DNA from: an uncultured Eubacteriales bacterium
Lineage (GTDB): Bacteria > Bacillota > Clostridia > Lachnospirales > Lachnospiraceae
DNA: 36,232 nt
Assembly (NCBI GenBank): GCA_900317095.1
Contig: ONFL01000004.1
Coordinates: forward strand, 1-36,232
Reading direction: 5' to 3'
How positions within the stretch are numbered: the first letter of the stretch is position 1; the number at the start of each line of letters is the position of its first letter. The notes beneath the pieces are model-generated. The model ran no database searches. It was not told the DNA's origin and saw only the letters and a list, made by a program, of their open reading frames with translations. Of this stretch, positions 25,194 to 32,209 are shown one piece after another. The position numbers and the translations under genes were made by a program.

Positions 25194-25893
25194 TCTCGTC
25201 CCTCTCGGCCTGCCTGATCGCCCTGATCGCATGGTAGGCTGCTTCCTGGCCTGCTGCCTGCTTTGTATGGCCGCTGCCGGTTCCGATCACCTTATCGCCG
25301 ACCCTGACCTGCATGGTAAAAATCCTGTCGTGTTCCGGCCCATGTGTGCCCACCAGCTCATAAGAGATGGGTTCGCAGTGGTCTTTCTGCAGGATCTCCT
25401 GCAGATGCGTCTTGCTGTCATGGAACATGACTTTATTGTCCATATCATTAAGAATAAAGGACATGATGAATTTCCCGGCACTCTCTATGCCGCTGTCCAG
25501 GTAAATGGCACCGATCACCGACTCCAGGGCATCGGAAAGGATGGAGTCTCTCCTGCGGCCTCCGTTCATATCTTCGCCTTTGCCAAGAAACAGATAGTCT
25601 CCGAGATCTATCTGACGGGCACAGTAAGCCAGTGTGGGTTCGCAGACCAGACTGGCCCTTTTTCTGCTCATCTGCCCTTCGGCCATATCGGGGAAATTGC
25701 GGTAGAGGAAATCACTGCTCACGATCTCCAGCACCGCGTCTCCCAAAAACTCCAGTCTCTCATTGTGATGGATCTTATGCAGTCTGTACTCGTTGGCGTA
25801 GGAGCTGTGCGTCAGCGCGAGAAAAAGGAGAGAGTCGTCCTTAAAATGATAATCTATTCTGTCCTGCAGCTCCATAAGCCTGTCCTGCTGCAT
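25174..25893 (-). CDS. rnc: Ribonuclease III
   Basis: RNase III cuts double-stranded RNA, including rRNA precursors. The 239-residue protein has the catalytic signature NERLEFLGDAVLE (45-57), the second metal-ligand region DALESVIGAIYLDSG near residue 110, and a C-terminal dsRNA-binding domain at about 160-230 with GSGHTKQAAGQEAAYHAI. The ATG overlaps the plsX stop as TAATG and GGAGGAGG lies upstream. Many relatives have acpP between plsX and rnc; it is absent here. Confidence 0.97.
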   Translation of the reverse strand: MQQDRLMELQDRIDYHFKDDSLLFLALTHSSYANEYRLHKIHHNERLEFLGDAVLEIVSSDFLYRNFPDMAEGQMSRKRASLVCEPTLAYCARQIDLGDYLFLGKGEDMNGGRRRDSILSDALESVIGAIYLDSGIESAGKFIMSFILNDMDNKVMFHDSKTHLQEILQKDHCEPISYELVGTHGPEHDRIFTMQVRVGDKVIGTGSGHTKQAAGQEAAYHAIRAIRQAERDENVSEKH

Positions 25894-26933
25894 TACTGTT
25901 CCTCCTCCTGTAAGCTCTCTTTTTCTCTTGCAGCCGCGATCGCAGCTGCGATCTTGCCGGAAACATCAGCCCGATAGAATGAAAGACACTGCAGGATAGC
26001 CTGCCGGAACTCCTTGGCAGAGCAGCTTCCATGCGCTTTCACGACAAGGCGCTTCAGTCCCAGCATGGGCGCGCCGCCGTAGTCTGTAGAGTCATAATCC
26101 TTAAGGGTCTTCTTCAGCTGGCTCTTGAGCATGAGCGCGGCGATCTTTGTTTTGAAATTGGCCATGAATGCACCCTTGATCTTGGAGAAAAGGGCGTTGG
26201 CCGTTCCTTCGTACATCTTCAGGACAATATTGCCGGCAAAAGCCTCGCAGACAATGATGTCCGCCTTTCCGTAGGGGATATCCCGCGCCTCTATGCTGCC
26301 GATGAAATTGATGTCACTGCATTCTTTCAGCAGCGGATAGGCCGCGCGGACCAGGGCGTTGCCCTTTTCCTCTTCTGCTCCGATATTGAGGATAGCGACA
26401 GTAGGACTGGCTTTTTTCATGGTATTTTCATAGTAGATGGAACCCATGCGGGCATACTGGACAAGATGCTCCGGACGGGCATCGACGTTCGCCCCGCAGT
26501 CTATAAGCAGAGAAAAGCCCTGCAGAGTAGGCATAAGGGGCGCCAGCGCAGGACGAAGAACGCCTTTATCTCTTCCTACGATAACCTGACCTCCGACCAG
26601 AATTGCCCCGGTGCTCCCCGCAGAGATAAAAGCCTGGGCCTTTCCCTCTCTGACCAGCTTCAGCGCAACTACCATGGAAGAATCTTTCTTCTGCTTGATC
26701 GCCAGGACCGGATGGTCATTGTTTGTGATCACTTCGGAAGCGTTCACAACCTCCAGCCGCTCTTTGTCATAGCTTTCCCTTTCGAGCATGGGGCCGATAA
26801 TCTTCTCATCTCCGACCAGATATATAAAAACATCCTGGCTCATATGCAGAGCCTGCATGCATCCCTCTATAATAACGCCGGGGGCGTCATCTCCGCCCAT
26901 GGCATCTATCGCAACCTTTATTATCTCGCTCAT
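25893..26933 (-). CDS. plsX: Phosphate acyltransferase PlsX
   Basis: PlsX makes acyl-phosphate from acyl-ACP, the donor for PlsY. With the ATG at 26931-26933 it is 346 residues and begins MSEIIKVAIDAMGGDDAPGVIIEG, the family signature. Other conserved stretches are ISAGSTGAILVGG and ERLEVVNASEVITNNDHP, with CEAFAGNIVLKMYEGTA and YGGAPMLGLKRLVVKAHGSCS toward the end. The frame extends 12 codons upstream but AAAGGG supports the inner ATG. It is downstream of rpmF, as usual, separated by a gap of about 125 bases that contains a strong RNA stem-loop. Confidence 0.96.
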   Translation of the reverse strand: MSEIIKVAIDAMGGDDAPGVIIEGCMQALHMSQDVFIYLVGDEKIIGPMLERESYDKERLEVVNASEVITNNDHPVLAIKQKKDSSMVVALKLVREGKAQAFISAGSTGAILVGGQVIVGRDKGVLRPALAPLMPTLQGFSLLIDCGANVDARPEHLVQYARMGSIYYENTMKKASPTVAILNIGAEEEKGNALVRAAYPLLKECSDINFIGSIEARDIPYGKADIIVCEAFAGNIVLKMYEGTANALFSKIKGAFMANFKTKIAALMLKSQLKKTLKDYDSTDYGGAPMLGLKRLVVKAHGSCSAKEFRQAILQCLSFYRADVSGKIAAAIAAAREKESLQEEEQ

Positions 26934-26982
26934 ATGTATCCCTTTCCCGCAGATACCTGCTGTAATCATGATCTGCTGATAT

Positions 26983-27034
26983 GAAAGAAGCTGCTACAGC
27001 AGACCTAACAGCCGGTCTATCTGTAACAGCTTTC
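26983..27034 (-). ncRNA. Structured RNA stem-loop between rpmF and plsX
   Basis: In the minus-strand transcript AAGCTGTTACAG pairs with CTGTAGCAGCTT over 12 positions with one G-U wobble. An inner AGACC/GGTCT stem sits across a small internal loop and closes on an eight-base loop. The wobble would be a C-A mismatch in the plus-strand RNA, so the structure fits minus-strand RNA better. There is no T-run after it, so it is not a standard terminator. It may be an attenuator, an RNase III cleavage site or a stabiliser separating rpmF from plsX expression. Confidence 0.6.
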
Positions 27035-27058
27035 TGTTCTGCTGATGCATGCACATGA

Positions 27059-27241
27059 TTATGCATTCACCTTAATGATCTCTTTTTTGTTGTAAGCTCC
27101 ACAATTCTTGCAGACTCTGTGGGGAAGTACTAAAGCTCCGCACTTGCTGCATCTGGACATTGACGGAGCAGACATCTTCCAGCTTGCTCTGCGTCTGTCT
27201 CTTCTTGCTTTGGAAGTTTTATTCTTAGGACAGATAGACAC
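27059..27241 (-). CDS. rpmF: 50S ribosomal protein L32
   Basis: L32 is a small zinc-ribbon protein of the large subunit. The 60-residue product starts MSICPKNKTSKARRDRRRASWKM and carries the four-cysteine site CSKC (31-34) and CKNC (44-47). This is the zinc-binding (C+) form rather than the cysteine-free paralogue some Firmicutes use under zinc limitation. Start is GTG at 27239-27241 with AGGAGG eight bases upstream, inside the end of the DUF177 gene. It lies three bases after the DUF177 stop. Confidence 0.97.
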   Translation of the reverse strand: MSICPKNKTSKARRDRRRASWKMSAPSMSRCSKCGALVLPHRVCKNCGAYNKKEIIKVNA

Positions 27242-27244
27242 GGT

Positions 27245-27772
27245 TTACACCTCCTTAAACTGATTAAAAATATCCTGGACGGCCGACATCCTCGGATCCG
27301 GAACGCTTCTGTCGCATCCACAGTCTCCCTCGTTCAGGTTTTTCCCGCAAACCGGGCACAGCCCCGCGCAGTCTGGCCTGCACAGAACCTTCATAGGAAG
27401 TCTCGTAATGAGCTCCTGCTCAACAAACCTGTCTACATCCAGCCAGTCATCTTCCATAAAACTGATTTCATCCAGGTCATCCAGCGTCCCGCTGCGAACC
27501 TGGTTAAAATCGATCTTCTGATCGAAATCGTAATCCAGCTTCACGTCGACATCATCCAGACATCTGCTGCAGGGCATCAGCACATCTACGCTCCCGCCCC
27601 CACAGATATGAACAAGGCTCTTACCCTCATTGGATATGGTAATATCCACCGGACTCTTCAACGCATAAGGATAAAGCTCTGTACCGCAGCGGAGACTGTC
27701 TGCCTCGAGCTGCGTAGTAATATGCACGCTCTTGTGATTTGTAGAAATGATTTCAGAAATATCGATCTTCAT
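27245..27772 (-). CDS. DUF177 (YceD) family protein, 23S rRNA accumulation factor-like
   Basis: YceD/DUF177 proteins are encoded before rpmF in most bacteria and affect 23S rRNA levels in E. coli and plants; the mechanism is unclear. The 175-residue product has Cys68-x2-Cys71 (MPCSRCLDDV) and a C-terminal cluster Cys131, 135, 139, 142, 151 and 153 (CRPDCAGLCPVCGKNLNEGDCGCD), probably metal-binding, as in Gram-positive members. The ATG at 27770-27772 is chosen because the predicted transcript starts near 27793, downstream of the longer frame's first ATG; GGGTGAT precedes it. First gene of the operon. Confidence 0.9.
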   Translation of the reverse strand: MKIDISEIISTNHKSVHITTQLEADSLRCGTELYPYALKSPVDITISNEGKSLVHICGGGSVDVLMPCSRCLDDVDVKLDYDFDQKIDFNQVRSGTLDDLDEISFMEDDWLDVDRFVEQELITRLPMKVLCRPDCAGLCPVCGKNLNEGDCGCDRSVPDPRMSAVQDIFNQFKEV

Positions 27773-27799
27773 GCTATCACCCAGTTTTATACCTTTGCC

Positions 27800-27828
27800 A
27801 TTATACATAAATGCAATGTTTTTGTCAA
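27800..27828 (-). promoter_or_regulatory. Promoter of DUF177-rpmF-plsX-rnc-smc-ftsY
   Basis: Minus strand TTGACA (27823-27828), 17-base spacer, TATAAT (27800-27805): a full sigma-A consensus at ideal spacing. It is the best promoter in the window and sets the start choice for the DUF177 gene. Confidence 0.9.
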
Positions 27829-27894
27829 CAGAAAAATGGCCCCTTGTCAAGTATTTTGCCATTACACCACAGGTGCCTTTTCCCGGCCTCTTTT

Positions 27895-28794
27895 TCAGAA
27901 AAGATCCAGTTCATTGCTGAGATAGATCTTCTCCCTGACGCGCAGCTGATACTCCGGCCTGGTCATATAATAGAGCAGAAATTCCAGAATCAGCGCGCTT
28001 CCCAGACTGCGCCCCTCTATCTTGAACTGGGAGAAGCCCATGGGAAGATATATGTCTGTAATATCCTGGACAGAGATGAAGCCGGGATTATCCATGGCCT
28101 TAGAAAAGACGTAGCCTTCTGCCGCGTCAGGGGAGCAGCAGACATGGTCTGCACTTTCCACTCCCAGAACCTGCCGGCTGACAGCTTCATAGCAGGCCCT
28201 GCGGTCCGGGCAGTAAAACCAGCAGCATTCATTAACAAGGAACTCAACCTTGTCCTTCTCCTGCCGGCTCAGGGCAGCCAGCCCGGGAAACTGCCTGTTC
28301 AGCCTGAAGTCCGGAACCACATAAGAGAATTCGCTTCTGTCCAGTTCCCGCACCAGACAGTCAAAATCCGTGATCACCTTTGTTGTCGAGGACACAAAAT
28401 AATAAGCCGGATAATTCTTATGGATATAATCCAGAAGGAGGTCCGAATAAATGATGATCCCCGCCGGCGGATCTGTCTGTGCAAACAAGGCGCAGAGCCT
28501 GTTGCTGAGCGGATCCTGCAGGTGAAGGGGAGACAGCAGGCTGTTGCTGAATGTCAGTCTGGCACTGATTCCATAGCAGTCCAGCAGTTCCCTGACCTGC
28601 CGGGGATCGCAGCTGCCATAGCCGGCTCTGCCGCCGCCCCAGATACAGTCAGCAGGCGCCCCGTAAATGGAACCGATCTCGCACCAGCTGTAGAAATATT
28701 CTCTGTGCTCGAAAAATAAAGGGAGAAATACCTTATATAATTCATAGAATTCAAAAAGGCCCGGCAGATGAAAGAAGGCTTTGTTCCGTATCAT
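27895..28794 (-). CDS. Uncharacterised cysteine-rich protein, U32-peptidase-like
   Basis: I do not know a function for this 299-residue protein. It opens IRNKAFFHLPGLFEFYELYKVFLPLF, and its C-terminal third has FSQFKIEGRSLGSALILEFLLYYM, which resembles the KIEGR stretch of U32 peptidase-family TIM-barrel proteins. Twelve cysteines are present, including Cys190/191, Cys195, Cys201 (ECCWFYCPDRRACYE) and Cys219/220. U32 relatives such as UbiU/UbiV bind a [4Fe-4S] cluster through similarly spaced cysteines, so cluster binding is a reasonable inference. No signal peptide or clear membrane segment. It is a lone gene between the DUF177 operon and the divergent tmcAL. An ATG at 28792-28794 has only a weak GGGA ribosome binding site. 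Confidence 0.75.
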   Translation of the reverse strand: MIRNKAFFHLPGLFEFYELYKVFLPLFFEHREYFYSWCEIGSIYGAPADCIWGGGRAGYGSCDPRQVRELLDCYGISARLTFSNSLLSPLHLQDPLSNRLCALFAQTDPPAGIIIYSDLLLDYIHKNYPAYYFVSSTTKVITDFDCLVRELDRSEFSYVVPDFRLNRQFPGLAALSRQEKDKVEFLVNECCWFYCPDRRACYEAVSRQVLGVESADHVCCSPDAAEGYVFSKAMDNPGFISVQDITDIYLPMGFSQFKIEGRSLGSALILEFLLYYMTRPEYQLRVREKIYLSNELDLF

Positions 28795-28830
28795 GTGTAT
28801 CCCGTTCCATTTCTGAAGATAGTGGTCATC

Positions 28831-28859
28831 TGGACTTTGTCTCCGTTGTTCCTTATAAT
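28831..28859 (+). promoter_or_regulatory. tmcAL promoter
   Basis: Plus strand TGGACT (28831-28836), a 17-base spacer and TATAAT (28854-28859). The -10 is consensus and the -35 is four of six. The 106-base region between the divergent genes holds no equally good promoter for the minus-strand neighbour, although the AT-rich -10 is nearly symmetric. Confidence 0.6.
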
Positions 28860-28900
28860 ATAGAAAGAATCAAAAAACCATTTGCGGAGATGAGTTAGAT

Positions 28901-30151
28901 ATGATTATAGCATCGGTGATAGCAGAATACAATCCGTTTCACAATGGGCACCGCTATCTTCTTGAGAAAGCCCGGCAGCTTACAGGAGCTGATTTCCTGA
29001 TCGTAATCATGAGCGGAAGTTTTGTGCAGAGGGGGGCTCCCGCCTGTCTGGGGCGGGAGGTCCGCACCCGTATGGCCCTGGCCGGCGGCGCCGACCTGGT
29101 GATTGGCCTGCCCTGCTACGCATCCGTATCCAGCGCCGCTTTTTTTGCCGGCGCTGCTGTTAGTATCCTCGATCAGCTTGGCTGTGTGGACTATCTTTGT
29201 TTCGGCTGCGAAGACCCGCAGGCAGACCTCCTGCAGAAGACAGCCTCTCTGCTGCTTGATGAACCAGATTCCTATCAGCAGATTCTGAAAAAAGACCTGT
29301 CCCTTGGCATGAATTTTCCTTCTGCCCGGGCGGATGCCGTAAAGCGCCTTGCCGGCACGGACTGCGCCCGCATCCTTGAAGATCCCAATAATATCCTGGC
29401 AGTGGAATATATAAAGGCACTTCTGAGCCTGAACTCTTCTATCCGCCCGCTTCCCATTAAACGCACAGGCAGCTCTTATCATGATGAAGAGGCGGGCTGC
29501 GGTTATCCCTCTGCGGCAGCTGTCCGTCGATTGATCATGCAGGGGAAAACCGGCAAAATAAAACATCTGCTTCCGACTGAAAGCTTCCGGCTGCTTTTTT
29601 CCACAAATGACGCAGCCGAAGCGGACCGGGACATGCTGCCTGACCCTGCCTTTCTGGAAAGCGATGATTTTACCGATATGCTCTGCCTGCGGCTGATAGA
29701 GAACATGGATGATCTGGAAGAATTCTGCGGGGTTTCTCCGGCCTTTGCTGACAGGATCCGGTCCATGCAGCCTAAAATGACATCCCTTTCTGATCTTGCG
29801 CAGCAGCTTGCCGCCAGAAATTTCACCGGAACCGGTATCAACAGGGCTCTGTTTCACATACTTTTAAATCACAGGAAAAATATACTTTCCGCCTGGAGAG
29901 AAGATCAATACAGCGGCTATATACCCCTGCTTGGCATACGAAAGAACGCGTCAGCGGTTCTCGGCAGCATCTGTCCGTCTGCAAAAGTGGATCTGGTCAT
30001 CCGGACCCGGGATACGGATAAAATAAGGGGGACTGCCCGACAGATCATGAAGTCTGATCAGCTGGCAGAAGAGATCTACCGGCAGATCTGGCAGAGAAAA
30101 TATGGCCGGGCCACGCTGCCGGTTCTCTCCAGACCCTTCATAAGAATATAA
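28901..30151 (+). CDS. tmcAL: tRNA(Met) cytidine acetate ligase TmcAL (YlbM)
   Basis: TmcAL uses ATP and acetate to acetylate the wobble cytidine of elongator tRNA-Met in Firmicutes. The 416-residue protein begins MIIASVIAEYNPFHNGHRYLL, with the nucleotidyltransferase HxGH motif (His14 to His17). MSGSFVQRGAPACLGREVRTRMAL, LEDPNNILAVEYIKAL and the KRTGSSYHDEE stretch are family features. It is the only plus-strand gene in the window, has its own promoter and a GGAG ribosome binding site, and ends in a strong hairpin. It is bounded by genes of the opposite strand on both sides. Confidence 0.95.
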   Translation: MIIASVIAEYNPFHNGHRYLLEKARQLTGADFLIVIMSGSFVQRGAPACLGREVRTRMALAGGADLVIGLPCYASVSSAAFFAGAAVSILDQLGCVDYLCFGCEDPQADLLQKTASLLLDEPDSYQQILKKDLSLGMNFPSARADAVKRLAGTDCARILEDPNNILAVEYIKALLSLNSSIRPLPIKRTGSSYHDEEAGCGYPSAAAVRRLIMQGKTGKIKHLLPTESFRLLFSTNDAAEADRDMLPDPAFLESDDFTDMLCLRLIENMDDLEEFCGVSPAFADRIRSMQPKMTSLSDLAQQLAARNFTGTGINRALFHILLNHRKNILSAWREDQYSGYIPLLGIRKNASAVLGSICPSAKVDLVIRTRDTDKIRGTARQIMKSDQLAEEIYRQIWQRKYGRATLPVLSRPFIRI

Positions 30152-30154
30152 AGC

Positions 30155-30197
30155 ACCACAAAAAGGCAGAGCCCGCGGCAGGTTCTGCCTTTATACC
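30155..30197. terminator. Bidirectional terminator between tmcAL and the coiled-coil gene
   Basis: AAAGGCAGAGCC (30162-30173) pairs with GGTTCTGCCTTT (30181-30192) over 12 positions with one G-U pair and a seven-base loop. On the minus strand it is followed by TTTTTGTGG, a proper T-run, and on the plus strand by TTTATACC. It can serve both convergent transcripts. Confidence 0.85.
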
Positions 30198-30221
30198 GGT
30201 CTTTGTCCGGATCTTTATCAA

Positions 30222-31082
30222 TTAGTCGATATCATCTATATCATCGTCGTCGATGTCATCATCAAAATCGTCATCCTGGAAAAGACGGCTGCGCAGAGAA
30301 GTCTTCTTTTTTTCTTTCTTTGCCGGTTTTTCTTCTTTCTGCTCCTGCGGCTCCTCTTCAGCTTCGTCCTCGTCACCGGTGATGTCATCTTCTGTGATCA
30401 CCTCGTCGGCTTCTTCCTCTGTGGAATCCGCAGACGGATCGAATGTCTCATCTTCATCCGCTTCATCATCATCCGCGGCATAGTCTTCGCGCACAGTCTC
30501 TTCTGCTGTCTGTTCAGCAAGAGGACTGCTTCCCTTCATATTGTCCAGCTGAGCGGTCAGCGCGTCATGGTTCTCATTGAGCAGACGCATATTCTCCGAG
30601 AGGCCGCCGATCAGGGCATCGGAATTCTGTCTGGTTATATCTATGGAGTTGGAGACGGCAGTCTGGATATTCTGGATCAGGTCACGGGCATAGGTCAGGG
30701 AGCTCATTCTGACCTGGGCTGCCTCTGCATTGGCGCTGTCCACGATATCCTTAGCCTGCGCGTTAGCGTCATTTATCGTCTGTTCGGCCTTCTCATAGGC
30801 TTTGAGCATGATCTCATGATCGTCTACCAGAGCGTTGGCATATTCGGTCGTCTCATCGATCATCTTCTGCGCCTGATCCTTGGCATCGCTGATGATCTTA
30901 TCCTTCTGCGCGATAATCTTCTGATAACGCTTGATCTCGTCAGGTGTCTTCAGTCTCAGTTCCGTCAGAAGCTCATAGAGCTCTTCCTTCGGCACAACGA
31001 TCTTCGTCTGAGAAAAGGCTGCCGGCTTGCAGCCTTCGATAAATTCCTCAATATCATCTATCATCTGTTCAATTCTGCTCAT
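30222..31082 (-). CDS. Coiled-coil protein with acidic low-complexity tail, function unknown
   Basis: I cannot assign a function to this 286-residue protein. Residues 1-45 are a short ordered head ([36 protein letters not shown]). Residues 45-185 are alanine-, lysine- and aspartate-rich and look like a continuous coiled coil. Residues 186-286 are disordered and very acidic, interrupted by a basic block [16 protein letters not shown] at 253-268, and the end is a run of Asp-Ile repeats. Proteins of this kind are often labelled ATPase-subunit-like or DivIVA-like, but no diagnostic motif is present. It overlaps coaD by 14 bases and shares its operon. AGGAG precedes the ATG. Confidence 0.8.
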   Translation of the reverse strand: MSRIEQMIDDIEEFIEGCKPAAFSQTKIVVPKEELYELLTELRLKTPDEIKRYQKIIAQKDKIISDAKDQAQKMIDETTEYANALVDDHEIMLKAYEKAEQTINDANAQAKDIVDSANAEAAQVRMSSLTYARDLIQNIQTAVSNSIDITRQNSDALIGGLSENMRLLNENHDALTAQLDNMKGSSPLAEQTAEETVREDYAADDDEADEDETFDPSADSTEEEADEVITEDDITGDEDEAEEEPQEQKEEKPAKKEKKKTSLRSRLFQDDDFDDDIDDDDIDDID

Positions 31083-31581
31083 CTATATTCTCCTTGCTTT
31101 TTAGCCTGGCTGTTTTCTCTTTCAGCTTATCTGCTACATATTTGGGTACGAAAAGACTGACATCCCCATCATACTTTGCAAGCTCGCGAACGGTACTGGA
31201 ACTCAGATAGGAAAACCTCTGATCCGTAACGAGCAATAAGGTATCCAGATGCGGACGGACCGCACGGTTCGCCTGGGCCCACTGCAGCTCATATTCAAAA
31301 TCTGTTACCGCCCTGATCCCGCGGACGATGATCCGGGCCTGCATAAGTTCGGCAAAATCGATCAGCAGTCCCTGATAGCTCATAACTTCGACGTTCGGGA
31401 TGTCTTTTGTTACTTCTTTTAACATATTAACACGTTCATCAACGGAAAACAACGGTGTTTTTGAGCTGTTGTTCAGCACGGCAACAACCAGTTTATCTAC
31501 CATCTGGGCAGACCTCCTGATTATGTCGATGTGTCCATATGTAACAGGGTCAAAACTACCGGGATAAATTGCTGTTCTCAT
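31069..31581 (-). CDS. coaD: Phosphopantetheine adenylyltransferase
   Basis: CoaD transfers AMP to 4'-phosphopantetheine, the penultimate step of CoA synthesis. The 170-residue protein has the nucleotidyltransferase motif [16 protein letters not shown] (TYGH at 14-17), [15 protein letters not shown] near residue 90 and the C-terminal [11 protein letters not shown] (125-135). All active-site motifs are intact. Length is standard. It is two bases after rsmD, a widely conserved pair, and overlaps the coiled-coil gene after it. Confidence 0.97.
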   Translation of the reverse strand: MRTAIYPGSFDPVTYGHIDIIRRSAQMVDKLVVAVLNNSSKTPLFSVDERVNMLKEVTKDIPNVEVMSYQGLLIDFAELMQARIIVRGIRAVTDFEYELQWAQANRAVRPHLDTLLLVTDQRFSYLSSSTVRELAKYDGDVSLFVPKYVADKLKEKTARLKSKENIDEQN

Positions 31582-31583
31582 AC

Positions 31584-32144
31584 CTACTCCATTAATTTCC
31601 GGACAAATACATGCTGATTTGTCTTGTATTTTTTCTCTTTTTCAAGAGAGTAGCCGTACTGTGGAAGATAAGAAAAATCCGTTTCCAATGATGCTTCCGC
31701 AATAAGCAGGGTGCCTTCATGAAGAAGCGGCGATCCGGCAAGGCGGATAAGGATCTGCTTCTCAAGCAGCCTGTTGTAAGGCGGATCCATAAATATAATG
31801 TCAAAAGGGTTCTCTTCCTGTTCTAGCCTGCTGATGGCAGCCGAAGCATCGGTCTGCAGCAGCTTTCCTCTGTCTTTGAGGTTCGTGCGTTCCAGATTCT
31901 CCCTGATGCAGCTGCATGCCTGACGGTTTTTTTCAACAAAAACGGCAGCCTGTGCTCCACGGCTGAGTGCTTCAATGCCGATCGCACCGCTCCCGCTGAA
32001 CAAATCAAGGAAACGACAGCCAAATATATCCGGAGATATCATGTTGAAAAGCGTTTCCTTGATGCGGTCTGTTGTCGGACGTGTATTCAGACCTTTTATA
32101 CATTTTAAAGCAGTTCGCTTAGCGCTCCCCGCAATTACGCGCAT
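31584..32144 (-). CDS. rsmD: 16S rRNA (guanine966-N2)-methyltransferase RsmD
   Basis: RsmD methylates G966 of 16S rRNA in the 30S subunit. With the ATG at 32142-32144 the product has 186 residues, starting [13 protein letters not shown] with [16 protein letters not shown] following. SAM binding is in [20 protein letters not shown] and the catalytic tetrapeptide is DPPY at about 120-123. A GTG three codons upstream is in frame, but AGGATG is spaced correctly only for the ATG. The gene probably starts from the promoter at 32165-32192. Confidence 0.95.
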   Translation of the reverse strand: MRVIAGSAKRTALKCIKGLNTRPTTDRIKETLFNMISPDIFGCRFLDLFSGSGAIGIEALSRGAQAAVFVEKNRQACSCIRENLERTNLKDRGKLLQTDASAAISRLEQEENPFDIIFMDPPYNRLLEKQILIRLAGSPLLHEGTLLIAEASLETDFSYLPQYGYSLEKEKKYKTNQHVFVRKLME

Positions 32145-32164
32145 AGATTTCACATCCTGTTAAT

Positions 32165-32192
32165 ATTGTATATTTTTCAGATGATTTGTCAA
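32165..32192 (-). promoter_or_regulatory. Promoter of rsmD-coaD-coiled-coil gene
   Basis: Minus strand TTGACA (32187-32192), 16-base spacer, TACAAT (32165-32170), consensus -35 and a five of six -10. It lies just after the recG stop and about 20 bases before the rsmD start, so these three genes can be transcribed apart from recG. Confidence 0.7.
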
Positions 32193-32209
32193 TACTGTTT
32201 TGTATGTCT

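Noticed and set aside
27773..27862. Upstream start for the DUF177 protein
   Set aside because: A consensus promoter lies within this extension, so the upstream codons would not be on the transcript.
27830..27894. Terminator after the U32-like gene
   Set aside because: Only a three-to-four-pair stem (GCC/GGC) without a T-run is visible; too weak to call.
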